Shown piece by piece: positions 7,554 through 15,905 of a stretch of DNA of 18,057 nt. The notes under the pieces were generated by a model. The model saw nothing but the letters and a program-made list of their open reading frames with translations, searched no databases and was not told the origin of the DNA. How positions within the stretch are numbered: the stretch's first letter is position 1; each line of letters opens with the position of its first letter. The stretch is taken from NCBI GenBank assembly GCA_045627605.1, contig JAZQOA010000099.1:1-18057 (forward strand), written 5' to 3'. Both the position numbers and the translations under genes were made by a program. Origin of the DNA: RGIG5952 sp045627605 (GTDB lineage Bacteria; Verrucomicrobiota; Kiritimatiellia; RFP12; JAAYLN01).

Positions 7554-10500
7554 TCAGGGATAGATGATCCTCTCCCGGCCGGCGCCCGCGTTCTCCACGG
7601 GAGCATCGTCAGCGATGAGTTGCCCGACCCTGTATGCGGCGAGCACGTCGAGGATGCGCCCGATGCGGTAGGCGGTGAGCGGCTTGCCGGAGCCGTCGAA
7701 ATCCTCCGGCTTGATTTGGTTCCGAATCTCCGCGGGCAGTCTTTCAAGTAGCTCCGCGAAGTCCTGGACCGCCTCCAACTCTTCCCGCTGTTCGGGATGC
7801 AGATCCGCGATAATCGCCCTCAGCAGACGGCGGCGCGCCTCGTTGTTCACGGCCACGGCCGCCGGATCGCGAACAAGTCGCCACACTCTGTCGCCCGTCG
7901 CCAGGGTCACGCCTGACGTCCCGTCCGGCTGCAGGGCCGGGCTAAACTTGGCGATTCTGAACCAGCCATTTCCATTTTCGGCGGCGAACTGGCGGAACAT
8001 CCTCAGGTTGGGATCGACCGTCTCGTCCGCCGACAAGTCCATGTCGACGAGGTTGAAGTGCCGCGTGATGCATTCAAGGAGATTCTGCATCTTGCGGGCC
8101 TTGACGATTTCATCAAGACCGCCGCCATCGGAAATCTCGGCAACAAGGTTGTTGAAGTTCTCCCAGTTCTTCTGGAACGCCGCGCCGCACGAGCCCGTCA
8201 TCCGGTTCATGCGCGCGAGGTCGGCACCCATCTTCGCGAAGATCGCGCGGAACTGTTTGCCGTCCTCAACCTCCTTCTTGTCGCGCGGGACATCCGCGTT
8301 TCTTCCATCGGCAATGGCGTTCCTGACGACATCGAACATCCGCGCAAAGGCTCCGCGCTGCTTCGCCGCGTACTGCACCCAGTTCGCCTGGTTGCCGTAG
8401 CCCGTCATGCCGTCGCACTTCGCGAGGAGCGAGTGGAACGAGGGGTCGAGCGCGAAGGTGTTGCGGTTCGTCACGGAATCCATGTTGAATTCGCCCTCGG
8501 CCACGACCACCTCGCCCAGGTCGATCCGGATGTCCACCTTGGAGTGGTCGCCGAACGAGATGCCCGTCAGACGGCCGCCTTCGATCACGAGCTGGACGTT
8601 CCGTCCGCTACGGATGTCAAGGCGACCGAACATCGACTCCGCGTTGACGTCGAGCGACTTCTCCTGGCTCTTGACCAGCTTGTCGCCGACATCCCCGAAT
8701 GAAGCGCTTGCCCGAAAGTCCTTGAAAAGCCGCTTGAGCGCGGCCATGCCGGCCAAGCCAAGCGTCTTGGCGGCGATGGCGCCGGCTTCCTCGATGTTGG
8801 CGGGGTTCTTCGCGTTCGTGCTGTCGGCGACAGCCTTGCCAATCGCCCACAGGATGGGGTCGAGGACCAGGCTGTCCGGCCCGAAGCGCAGGTTGATCTC
8901 GGTGCGGCGGTCGTTCTGCCACGGACGCCGATGCGTGGATTTCGGCACATGGGTGATGAACTCGGCCTCGATGCCGTTCTGCAGCACACCCGTCATGCCG
9001 TTGGCGCCCGCGAGTCCGCCCTCGACGCCGGCGCGCGCCATTCGGTTCACCAACTTGCCGCCCTCTAACAGTTCATTTCCCTCCATCACCTTGAACGAAT
9101 GCGAACCGAGCGCATCGTAGGTGAACAAGACGGTCGCGCGGTTGACGATCACGTTGTCCTTGTAGGAACGGCCGACCATCAGTTCGCGCTGGAGCAATTC
9201 GGACGGGAACTTCACCGACGGGTTGGTGACGCCGCGGCGGACCAAGGCCGAAAGACGCCCGAACTCAACCGTCTGCGCCTTCGACACGCCCCCTTCGGGA
9301 AGCGCCTCCCACATCTCGAAGAGCGCGGCGGCGACACGGGCCGTGGCGCGGTAGCGGGCGATGGCCGACGCAGGGACCTTCGCCCCCGGATCCGCGTCGA
9401 ACGTTCGCGCAAAATCGTTCATCGACTTGTTGATGTCCGCGAGGGCCTTCAGGATCGCGTCGGGCGTACGCAGGCCGGGATCGGCCACCAGACCGAGGAT
9501 CCGCCCGACGTTCACGGTGAACATGAGCCTGCGGGTTTCCGCAGCCTGCCCGCCCTCCCCGGCGTCGAACTCCCGCTCGACGCGCGCAAGCACGGTGCCG
9601 TGCATTTCGTCCTCGAGCACCGCCATATAGGGCTTGTAGTCGGTGTTGACCGCCTTGTGCTGGAACTCGACATTCTCCGAGAGGCCGCCCGCCAGGTTGG
9701 CGAAAACGGTCTGGAACGTGCCCGAGGCCTCGCCGCCACCCTTGGCAAACCGGTACTCGCGCCGACCGCTCTTCAGGAGGTTGGCGCCGGGCAGAATGCG
9801 CTCGGCGACCTTGCCGAGGATGTTTCCGACGGTCATCCGGTTGACGAAGTCCTGCTCGCCGTTTTTGCCGTACCCGGAGTCCAGAGCCGTATTGACGCCC
9901 GCGAGCCAGAGGGCGTTCCGGCCCAGCCAGCAGAAGGGTTTGAACAGGATCTTCGCCGCCCCAAGGACCGTGTCCCCGACCAACTTGCCGATATTGCCGT
10001 AGAGGGTGAGCGGATTGAGCTTGCCGACGTTGCCCGACAAATAGCGGGCCGCCGAATCGATGTCCTTGAACGTCACCGACCAGCTCCCCGTCTTGATGCC
10101 GCCGCCAAACTCCGCGTTGAGGTCGACCTTCGCGAGGTTGTCCCAGCCGGCCGTGGCGCGCCCCGCGATGCCAAGTTGGTTCAGGTGCTCGACCGTCACC
10201 TCGCCGTTGCCTTTCGAGTGGATCTTGTAGTAGTGGTGGCCCTTGGCCATGACCCTGCCGTCGAAGGTGCCGATCTTGAAGCCAGCCCCCACGCCGCCCG
10301 AAATGTCGACAAACTTCTCGCCGCCGTGCGTCGCCAAGTCCCCGACCAGCGATTTCGCCATTTCAAACGCGTAGCCACGGGCATCGACCGACTTGTCGAT
10401 GTTGCGGATCGCCTCGTTGATCGTGTGGCAGTCCTCGCTGAGCTCGAGCAGACGGCTTTCCGTAAACTCCCCGGCGCCCCTGCCCGCCCCCAGGACGACG

Positions 10501-11267
10501 CGGTCGCCGCAGAGCTCTTTGAAATGGCTCTCCAGCTCCGCCAGATTCCTGAACTGCGCGGCCGCTTCGTTGTCGTGCGTGCGCGTCGAGTTTGAGAAGA
10601 ACTGGCCGATCGCCCGCTTGAAATGCGAGTAGCCGGTCATCAGGGCATGGTCACGGTCGAAGCGATAGCGGAAGTTCCGGAGTGTCGACTTGATGTTCCC
10701 GAGCGACGTCGTGATCGCATTGGTGTAGTCGACCGTGCCGGGGCTGATGCCAAGCAGCCGGTCGTGCGCAGCCGCCAGCTCGTTGGTGATGTGCCCGACG
10801 AGCGACAAGCGGGTTTTCCTGATTTGCCCAAGCTGGGCGTCGACTGTCGCGGGCGACGCGCCCGCCTTCAGCGCCCGCTGGCGCAAGGCGTCGAGATCGC
10901 CCTCGACGAACTTGCGGCAGAACCCCGCCGCTGCGTCGCAGATCATCTCGTACTGGCCTTGGTAGGAATTGCGGTCGTAGTGCTTTTCGGACAGCGGGGC
11001 GCTATCCTCAAGGAGCTTCCTGTAGCGCGATTCCGCATTGAGTCCTGAAAACTTTCGCGCCAGCTGGACGTTCAACGGCAGCCTCTCGAACCGCACGTTG
11101 GCATAGACATCCCAGCCCTGCGCGGGTGCTCCGGGATCGCGGACGGCCTCGTTCCGCACGCCTTCGCCACGCTCCTCCAAACCGCCGGCTCCACCGACCG
11201 GGCCCTCAGGCTGCGGCTGGACAAACTCGTTCGGATTCAGACTGCCAAGGGGATTCACGGCGCCCAT
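7554..11267 (-). CDS. Large putative type III secreted effector (1237 aa), no recognised catalytic domain
   Basis: This gene encodes 1237 residues. There is no Sec or Tat signal and no hydrophobic run long enough to be a clear membrane anchor. Residues 1-50 are rich in Pro, Gly, Glu and Asn and look disordered, as T3S signals do. Residues 60-310 are mainly helical and charged. Residues 320-400, 505-545 and 705-800 alternate polar and hydrophobic residues with many Gly and aromatics (GGVGAGFKIG, KGHHYYKIH, VDLNAEFGGGIKTGSWSVTF), resembling amphipathic beta strands. Residues 960-1237 are helical again. The gene begins 3 bases after two CesT-like chaperone genes, the usual place for their client. 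The only other reading I can offer is a large secreted toxin with dedicated chaperones. A pore-forming AvrE/DspE-type mechanism would fit the beta segments but is speculative; I found no WxxxE motif. No homologue was recognised from memory. Confidence 0.6.
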   Translation of the reverse strand: MGAVNPLGSLNPNEFVQPQPEGPVGGAGGLEERGEGVRNEAVRDPGAPAQGWDVYANVRFERLPLNVQLARKFSGLNAESRYRKLLEDSAPLSEKHYDRNSYQGQYEMICDAAAGFCRKFVEGDLDALRQRALKAGASPATVDAQLGQIRKTRLSLVGHITNELAAAHDRLLGISPGTVDYTNAITTSLGNIKSTLRNFRYRFDRDHALMTGYSHFKRAIGQFFSNSTRTHDNEAAAQFRNLAELESHFKELCGDRVVLGAGRGAGEFTESRLLELSEDCHTINEAIRNIDKSVDARGYAFEMAKSLVGDLATHGGEKFVDISGGVGAGFKIGTFDGRVMAKGHHYYKIHSKGNGEVTVEHLNQLGIAGRATAGWDNLAKVDLNAEFGGGIKTGSWSVTFKDIDSAARYLSGNVGKLNPLTLYGNIGKLVGDTVLGAAKILFKPFCWLGRNALWLAGVNTALDSGYGKNGEQDFVNRMTVGNILGKVAERILPGANLLKSGRREYRFAKGGGEASGTFQTVFANLAGGLSENVEFQHKAVNTDYKPYMAVLEDEMHGTVLARVEREFDAGEGGQAAETRRLMFTVNVGRILGLVADPGLRTPDAILKALADINKSMNDFARTFDADPGAKVPASAIARYRATARVAAALFEMWEALPEGGVSKAQTVEFGRLSALVRRGVTNPSVKFPSELLQRELMVGRSYKDNVIVNRATVLFTYDALGSHSFKVMEGNELLEGGKLVNRMARAGVEGGLAGANGMTGVLQNGIEAEFITHVPKSTHRRPWQNDRRTEINLRFGPDSLVLDPILWAIGKAVADSTNAKNPANIEEAGAIAAKTLGLAGMAALKRLFKDFRASASFGDVGDKLVKSQEKSLDVNAESMFGRLDIRSGRNVQLVIEGGRLTGISFGDHSKVDIRIDLGEVVVAEGEFNMDSVTNRNTFALDPSFHSLLAKCDGMTGYGNQANWVQYAAKQRGAFARMFDVVRNAIADGRNADVPRDKKEVEDGKQFRAIFAKMGADLARMNRMTGSCGAAFQKNWENFNNLVAEISDGGGLDEIVKARKMQNLLECITRHFNLVDMDLSADETVDPNLRMFRQFAAENGNGWFRIAKFSPALQPDGTSGVTLATGDRVWRLVRDPAAVAVNNEARRRLLRAIIADLHPEQREELEAVQDFAELLERLPAEIRNQIKPEDFDGSGKPLTAYRIGRILDVLAAYRVGQLIADDAPVENAGAGRERIIYP

Positions 11268-11270
11268 GTC

Positions 11271-11711
11271 TCAGCCCTCGCTTTCGATTTCCGTCGCGTC
11301 GGAAAGATTGCCGAGCGCAAGGGTCAGGTCGCGGACGGCTTCGCCCATCTGCGCCAGGTAGTCCGCAAGATGGTCGGGCGATTCAAACGCCGCGAATGCG
11401 CGGCGGTCCTGCACGACGAGATGGCGCGTCTCGTGCTCCATCGCGAGCGTGAACCCCCGGGTGTCCTGCCAGTAGTAGTTCGCCGTCAGAAGCGCCCGTG
11501 CGCGGACCTCGTCGTTTGCGCCCGCGGGCAACTCGCCGATGCTCGCGTAGGCCAGCACCTGCCTGAGATCGGCGTGGTAGAGGATGTGCGCGAAGACGTT
11601 CGCGCCGATTGGAACCGTCCACACGCCCTCGTCGTCGGGTTCGAGCGCCAGCCCCGCCTTCGCGGCGAAATCGCAGACCAGCTGGTCGAAAGCTTTGCGT
11701 TCGTCGATCAT
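11271..11711 (-). CDS. CesT-like type III secretion chaperone, second of pair
   Basis: This gene encodes 146 acidic residues. Layout fits class I T3S chaperones (CesT/SycE fold): an N-terminal helix (DQLVCDFAAKAGL), beta strands GVWTVPIGANVFAHILYHADLRQVLAYASIGELP, a helix with ARALLTANYYWQDTRGFTLAMEHE, further strands (RHLVVQDRRAF), then a C-terminal helix. The ALL.AN motif followed by a G.tLa.d segment is what I rely on most. The start overlaps the previous gene by ATGA, and GGAGGT (11718-11723) lies 6 bases before the ATG. The effector-like gene starts 3 bases after its stop. It would bind the effector near its N-terminus in the cytoplasm and keep it competent for export. The structurally related YbjN family is the main alternative; pairing with a huge client gene favours the chaperone reading. 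Confidence 0.62.
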   Translation of the reverse strand: MIDERKAFDQLVCDFAAKAGLALEPDDEGVWTVPIGANVFAHILYHADLRQVLAYASIGELPAGANDEVRARALLTANYYWQDTRGFTLAMEHETRHLVVQDRRAFAAFESPDHLADYLAQMGEAVRDLTLALGNLSDATEIESEG

Positions 11712-12166
11712 GGCGCCACCTCCATTCCGTCGCCGTCCTCGTTCGTCTTCGCCTCGCGGAACTGGTCGAAGTGATTCCGCCAGCCGATCACCGTGTCGGC
11801 GAACGCCGCGAGATAGCCCTTCAGGACATCGGCGGTCTCGAAATAAAAGGCGTCGCGCCGGTCGTGGAGGATCAGGTCGCCGTTTTCCGGGTCGAGCGCC
11901 AGCGTCGAGCCGGCATTACCCATCCAGAGGAAATTCGCCTCAAGCGCATCTTCAAGCGGCATCTCGGGATGACGGAGCCCCGCCGTCGACCCGACGCGGG
12001 CAACGGCGATCACGGTATCGGGATCGTCCTCCTGGCAGACCATGGTGATCGGGACGCCGGAGACGACGGCGTGCACCTCGCCGTCGCCCGACGCCCGGAC
12101 TGCGACGCCCGGTTCCTTCGCGCCCGAAATCTCCCCGAGCGCCCGTGTAAATGCATTGTCAACCAT
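11708..12166 (-). CDS. CesT-like type III secretion chaperone, first of pair
   Basis: This gene encodes 152 acidic residues. It has the same order as its neighbour: N-terminal helix (NAFTRALGEISG), strands around EVHAVVSGVPITMVCQ and TVIAVARVGS, then LEDALEANFLWMGNAGSTLALDPENGDLILHDRRDAFYF read across residues 70-110, a close fit to the CesT pattern (L.AN, L.LDP..G.L.L). A C-terminal helix (VLKGYLAAFADTVIGWRNHF) and an acidic tail follow. GGAGGT (12172-12177) lies 5 bases before the ATG. It is the first gene of the minus-strand three-gene operon. Sequence similarity to the 146-residue neighbour is limited to the fold pattern, so they may form a heterodimer or bind different parts of the client. 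YbjN-like proteins are the alternative reading. Confidence 0.62.
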   Translation of the reverse strand: MVDNAFTRALGEISGAKEPGVAVRASGDGEVHAVVSGVPITMVCQEDDPDTVIAVARVGSTAGLRHPEMPLEDALEANFLWMGNAGSTLALDPENGDLILHDRRDAFYFETADVLKGYLAAFADTVIGWRNHFDQFREAKTNEDGDGMEVAP

Positions 12167-12229
12167 CCGTTACCTCCGAGTGTTTATCTGGACCGAATAC
12201 GTCGATGCAGCCAAAAGGTTACAAGGGAT

Positions 12230-12235
12230 ATCATA
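12230..12235 (-). promoter_or_regulatory. Possible -10 box for chaperone/effector operon
   Basis: TATGAT on the minus strand lies 63 bases upstream of the first chaperone ATG. No -35 match was found 16-18 bases further upstream, so an activator would be needed if this is the promoter. The call is weak. Confidence 0.25.
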
Positions 12236-12266
12236 CACAAAACACGGGGGATTCCCATCGGCGGAG

Positions 12267-12308
12267 GGACGGCCCCGTGCCGTCCGCATCGTCTTACGGG
12301 CGCCCCGT
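12267..12308 (-). terminator. Two GC-rich hairpins after the beta-helix gene, possible terminator
   Basis: Directly after the stop of the beta-helix gene are ACGGG/CCCGT with a 3-base loop (12296-12308) and GGACGGC/GCCGTCC with a 5-base loop (12267-12285). Neither has a T-run on the minus strand, so this may be a Rho-dependent end, a transcript-stabilising structure or a weak terminator separating the gene from the chaperone operon on the same strand. Confidence 0.35.
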
Positions 12309-12311
12309 CTT

Positions 12312-15300
12312 TTACCGCACGATAATCTCCATGCCGGGAATATGGTAGGAGTAGCAACCGAGATCGACCTTGCCGCCGGATGTGCGGCGGCGTCCGTCAA
12401 GATCGACTTCCCTGCGCATCCACGGCTCGTAAAGTCCTGCGCCAACGCACACCGAGGTCGATTTCAAATGATAATCGCCGTTGGCCACATCGACAAGCCC
12501 GAGCTCGACTTCGTTCTGGTTGCCGAGTTCGGACATCCGGCTCTCCAGGATGCGATGCGGTTCTCCGGCCTTGACCGTCGGCGAGGACGCGCAATGGATG
12601 TAAACGTTGGTGACCAGCACGTCACCTTGCGTTGAGATCGGACAATCGAAAACGCAGTTGACAAACTTCGTGTTCGCATTGTAGGTGTAGGCGTACTTCA
12701 CCTGCGTGCCGACGAACGTGCAGTTGGTGACATAACTGCCGACACTCGTACTGTCCACGTAAATGCCTCCGCCGTACGCCTGATCCACGCTCGAGTCCAC
12801 CACCAGGCAGTTGTCAACCACGGCGTTGTCCGTGGCAATCGTCCCGTACTTTCCGCCGCGACAACGGAGACAGACCACACGGCTGATGCGCGAACGCTGT
12901 CCCGTTTGCTCGCTCGAGGCTCTAATGGCCGTTCCGTCAACGGCCGCGTTCATCACGACATTCGTGATGAGGCAATCCGCGACCAGTCCGCCCGCAGAAA
13001 CCCTCACGCAACCGCCGTTGCCATCGGCGTAGGCCACGCCAAAGGTCGCGGTCATCGTCAGCTCGCGAAGGGACGAGTCACGGTGCGACACCGAGAACAG
13101 GCCGTGCGCCGCATTCGGCTCGCAAGTGACAACCGTCCGGTCCCGTCCCGCACCGAGAACCTTGACGCCGCGGCTCACCGGCACCCGCATATCCACCCGG
13201 TGAACGCCGGCAAGCACATGGACCGTCGCCCCGTCAGGCGCAATCTTCGCCGCCGCCCACAGGTTGGTCGTAGCCGTCTCGGGCGTATTGAACGGAGAAA
13301 CCGGAGTGCCCGCGACCGCCACGTAGACATCGCCCGTCGACAGGATCGTTGCCGCCCTGAGAATTGACGATTCCGCCGTGTTATCGCCATCACGGACAGA
13401 ATAGAAAAACGAGTACACGCCCGGCTCTGCAAAGTCCACTTCAAACGCCGCATCATCCCCGCTGCCCGTCGTCGTGCCGGTGATGGTCGTACCACTCGCG
13501 ATATTGACCGCACGCCAGCTGTTGACGGGGTTCTGTCCGCCCGTGACGGTCGGGACGAGTCGCACCGAATCACCGACTGCGGACGCCGTGCCGTCAACGG
13601 CGAATCCCGCCGAGAACTCCGCCGCGGCAAATTCGTAGCAGCCAAGGTCCACGTGCTCGCCCTGGATGCGCCGCGCCCCCGCGAGGTCAGTCTCCCCTTC
13701 CGCCACCGCCGAGTCCTCGCCCTGGTCGATTGCCGTCACAGCCGCTCCGGCAAGCCGATAGTCGCCGTTCGCCGCGTCGCGGAATCCCGGATCGGCCAGC
13801 GACGTGCTGCCGCCGAGGTTATTGGCGTGGTTGGACGACCCCGTATACCAGCTCACGGACCCGAAGATGCAGTTCGTGACGGCAAAATCCGCATGGCAGC
13901 GGCAAAGCTCTCCTCTGGATATCGGCGTAACCTGATTGTTGTAGAGCGTGCAGTTGACCATCGTGCCCGGTCCGTCGACATAGACCGCGCTGCCCCAGTT
14001 TTCTCCTCCCGTATTGCCGTAGAAGAGGCAGTTGCGCAGGTTGAGCCGTCCTTTGGCTCCCGCATACGCACCGCCGGCATACTTCGCGGCCTTGTTGTTC
14101 CGGAAGACGCACCGCACGAATGTTCCCTCGCCAAGATCGGCGAAGGCCGCCGCACCAGACCCGTTGGACGAAATGAAGTTCTCAAAGAGGCAATCCTCGG
14201 CCGTACCGCCGCCAGCCGCAAGATACACGCCAAGTCCAGGGAGGTTCACCGCCGCTCCCGAACCCCGCAATGTCAAACCCGAGAGCCGCGCCCTCGGATG
14301 GTCCAGCGAGAAAAGCCGGTTCTCGCCCCCCTGAAGGAATATCGCCTTCTCACGTCCGTTCAGGCCTTTCAGCGTGATGTCACGGTTCAAGGCAATGGCG
14401 GACGAAACCGTGTAGGTGCAGTCGCAGATCCACACCGTGCCGCCGTCCATGACCTGGGTGAGCGCCGCCTCGATCGTCCGCGCCGCAGTCTCCGACGTCG
14501 CGTAGGGTTCGGCGGGCGTCGCGCTCAGCGGGTCAACATAGACTTCGCCTAGACCGGCGAAGAAGGCATTGGTGCGGTCATACGCGAAGACCACCCCGCC
14601 CTTCGCGACCCGCAGCACCAGCGAATGTCCGCCGATCACCCCAGCCGCAACGGTGCATGGCTCGCCGTCCGAAACGGCGTACGACACGGACGAGCCGTCC
14701 GGGGCGACAACGAACAGCGTTCCCTCGCCACCTGCCGCCTCGGCGGGGAAGTGCACCGTCACGTCCATCGTCGAGCCAACAAAGAGTCCACTCGAGGGCA
14801 ACTCGAAGACCTCGGCAACGGCAGGCTGGTAGGCACCTGCGGACGGCGTCGCCGTAAACGGATTGCCATCCAGGTCTCGCTCGCACTCAACCGCCACGCC
14901 CACCCCCAGCAACGGGGAATCCGCCGACAGGCGGTAGTTGCCGCCGCCCGCCGAGACATAGATCGGGTTAGCGTCCGTCGAGGAATAACAGCGGGTGTAA
15001 ATCGACTTGGTGGCATTGTTGTTCTTGGTAAGTACTCCGAAGATCGTGTTCGTGGCGAAGAGTCCGCCGCTGCCGCTGTAGTCGTAGGTATCACGGCCAT
15101 TGAGTCGCCCGTTGTTGTCCGCGAAGGTGCAGTTGACGACTGCCGCCCGGCTGCCCGACTCGACATAAATGCCGCCGCCCCATGCCGACTCATTGCCGTA
15201 GGCAAGCGTGTTCTCGACAACCGCGTTGCCCTTCGTATAGACACCGCCACCGCCGTTCGCGCTGCAGACATTGCCAGAAAGGATGCAGCGCCGCACCGCG

Positions 15301-15731
15301 CCGTTGTTCACATACACGCCACCTGAGTAACCGCCGGTATTGGTACAGTCGCGCACGACGGCATCCTGCAACGTGCCGGCGTTGATGTAGACGCCCGCGC
15401 CGCCGTTGTTCGCGGTCGCGTCCGCGAGCGTCAGGTCCGACAGCACCGCATCGGCGTTGTTCAAATAGAAGAGCCGGTGCGTGGAGCCGTCCGAGACGAT
15501 GCGCGTCAGCAGCCGCCCCGCGCCCTTCACGGTGATCGGCTTGCCAACCTCAACCTGTGCCGCGAGCGTATACGTGCCCGGCGCGAGCTGGACGATATCG
15601 CCCTCCTGCGCCGCTTCGACCGCTGCGGCGATGTCGCCGTCCACTTCGACCTCAATCACATCCGCCCATGTGTCAGGCTGGAAACAAACTGCGACCCCCA
15701 CGCAAAAGCTTAAAAACAACTTATTTTTCAT
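12312..15731 (-). CDS. Secreted right-handed parallel beta-helix protein with three tandem modules
   Basis: This gene encodes 1139 residues from the ATG at 15731. A longer in-frame start at 15920 is rejected because MKNKLFLSFCVGVAVCF is an obvious signal peptide and a promoter box lies inside the extension. Three pectate-lyase-like modules lie at about 25-302, 397-702 and 802-1129. Each opens with a strand and an IEAAL/AAVEAA-type helix, continues with G-rich coils bearing NC.f and GGG.YV turns typical of beta-helix rungs, and ends with a GDYRL segment, a D(L)DG or DLAG stretch and a VDLGCY or AGAYQ finish, as in choice-of-anchor Q type proteins. Linkers at 303-396 and 703-801 look Ig/PKD-like. 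Polysaccharide lyase catalytic residues cannot be picked out, so binding or adhesion is as likely as enzyme activity. No sorting tail is seen. It diverges from a sigma-factor gene. Confidence 0.85.
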   Translation of the reverse strand: MKNKLFLSFCVGVAVCFQPDTWADVIEVEVDGDIAAAVEAAQEGDIVQLAPGTYTLAAQVEVGKPITVKGAGRLLTRIVSDGSTHRLFYLNNADAVLSDLTLADATANNGGAGVYINAGTLQDAVVRDCTNTGGYSGGVYVNNGAVRRCILSGNVCSANGGGGVYTKGNAVVENTLAYGNESAWGGGIYVESGSRAAVVNCTFADNNGRLNGRDTYDYSGSGGLFATNTIFGVLTKNNNATKSIYTRCYSSTDANPIYVSAGGGNYRLSADSPLLGVGVAVECERDLDGNPFTATPSAGAYQPAVAEVFELPSSGLFVGSTMDVTVHFPAEAAGGEGTLFVVAPDGSSVSYAVSDGEPCTVAAGVIGGHSLVLRVAKGGVVFAYDRTNAFFAGLGEVYVDPLSATPAEPYATSETAARTIEAALTQVMDGGTVWICDCTYTVSSAIALNRDITLKGLNGREKAIFLQGGENRLFSLDHPRARLSGLTLRGSGAAVNLPGLGVYLAAGGGTAEDCLFENFISSNGSGAAAFADLGEGTFVRCVFRNNKAAKYAGGAYAGAKGRLNLRNCLFYGNTGGENWGSAVYVDGPGTMVNCTLYNNQVTPISRGELCRCHADFAVTNCIFGSVSWYTGSSNHANNLGGSTSLADPGFRDAANGDYRLAGAAVTAIDQGEDSAVAEGETDLAGARRIQGEHVDLGCYEFAAAEFSAGFAVDGTASAVGDSVRLVPTVTGGQNPVNSWRAVNIASGTTITGTTTGSGDDAAFEVDFAEPGVYSFFYSVRDGDNTAESSILRAATILSTGDVYVAVAGTPVSPFNTPETATTNLWAAAKIAPDGATVHVLAGVHRVDMRVPVSRGVKVLGAGRDRTVVTCEPNAAHGLFSVSHRDSSLRELTMTATFGVAYADGNGGCVRVSAGGLVADCLITNVVMNAAVDGTAIRASSEQTGQRSRISRVVCLRCRGGKYGTIATDNAVVDNCLVVDSSVDQAYGGGIYVDSTSVGSYVTNCTFVGTQVKYAYTYNANTKFVNCVFDCPISTQGDVLVTNVYIHCASSPTVKAGEPHRILESRMSELGNQNEVELGLVDVANGDYHLKSTSVCVGAGLYEPWMRREVDLDGRRRTSGGKVDLGCYSYHIPGMEIIVR

Positions 15732-15737
15732 AGCAAA

Positions 15738-15766
15738 ATCATAGCAAACAATCGACACCGATGCAA
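15738..15766 (-). promoter_or_regulatory. Promoter of beta-helix gene, likely leaderless
   Basis: The minus strand carries TTGCAT (15766-15761), 17 bases, then TGC-TATGAT with the -10 hexamer at 15743-15738, then 6 bases (TTTGCT) and the ATG at 15731. No Shine-Dalgarno is visible. The spacing from the -10 to the ATG is identical to that before the acetyltransferase gene. Confidence 0.55.
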
Positions 15767-15905
15767 ACAAGGCGGCGCCATCGGCAAAGGGGGAGGCCCG
15801 CCACCACGGTCCTCTGCAACTTTTTTTTGTCAGACCGGGCAAAATTCCAACGATGACAAGAGTGGAGGCGGATTCTTCATTCCGCGTGAAAACAGGGGGT
15901 TGAAA
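15767..15905. other. Divergent spacer between beta-helix gene and sigma-factor gene
   Basis: No gene is seen here. It holds a run of eight T (15821-15828) preceded by imperfectly complementary GAGGCC and GGTCCTC blocks, which could form a weak hairpin on the plus strand, and AGGGGG (15892-15897), a plausible ribosome site for the sigma-factor gene. No convincing -35/-10 pair was found for the sigma gene on the plus strand. Confidence 0.4.

Noticed and set aside
9099..10595. Open frame of 498 codons on the plus strand, inside the putative effector gene
   Set aside because: It is very rich in Arg, Ala and Val with no motif and no ribosome site, and is explained as an antisense shadow of a GC-rich gene.
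15794..15828. Possible hairpin plus T-run as a terminator on the plus strand
   Set aside because: The stem has a bulge, the T-run is 6 bases away from the stem, and no plus-strand gene ends upstream of it.
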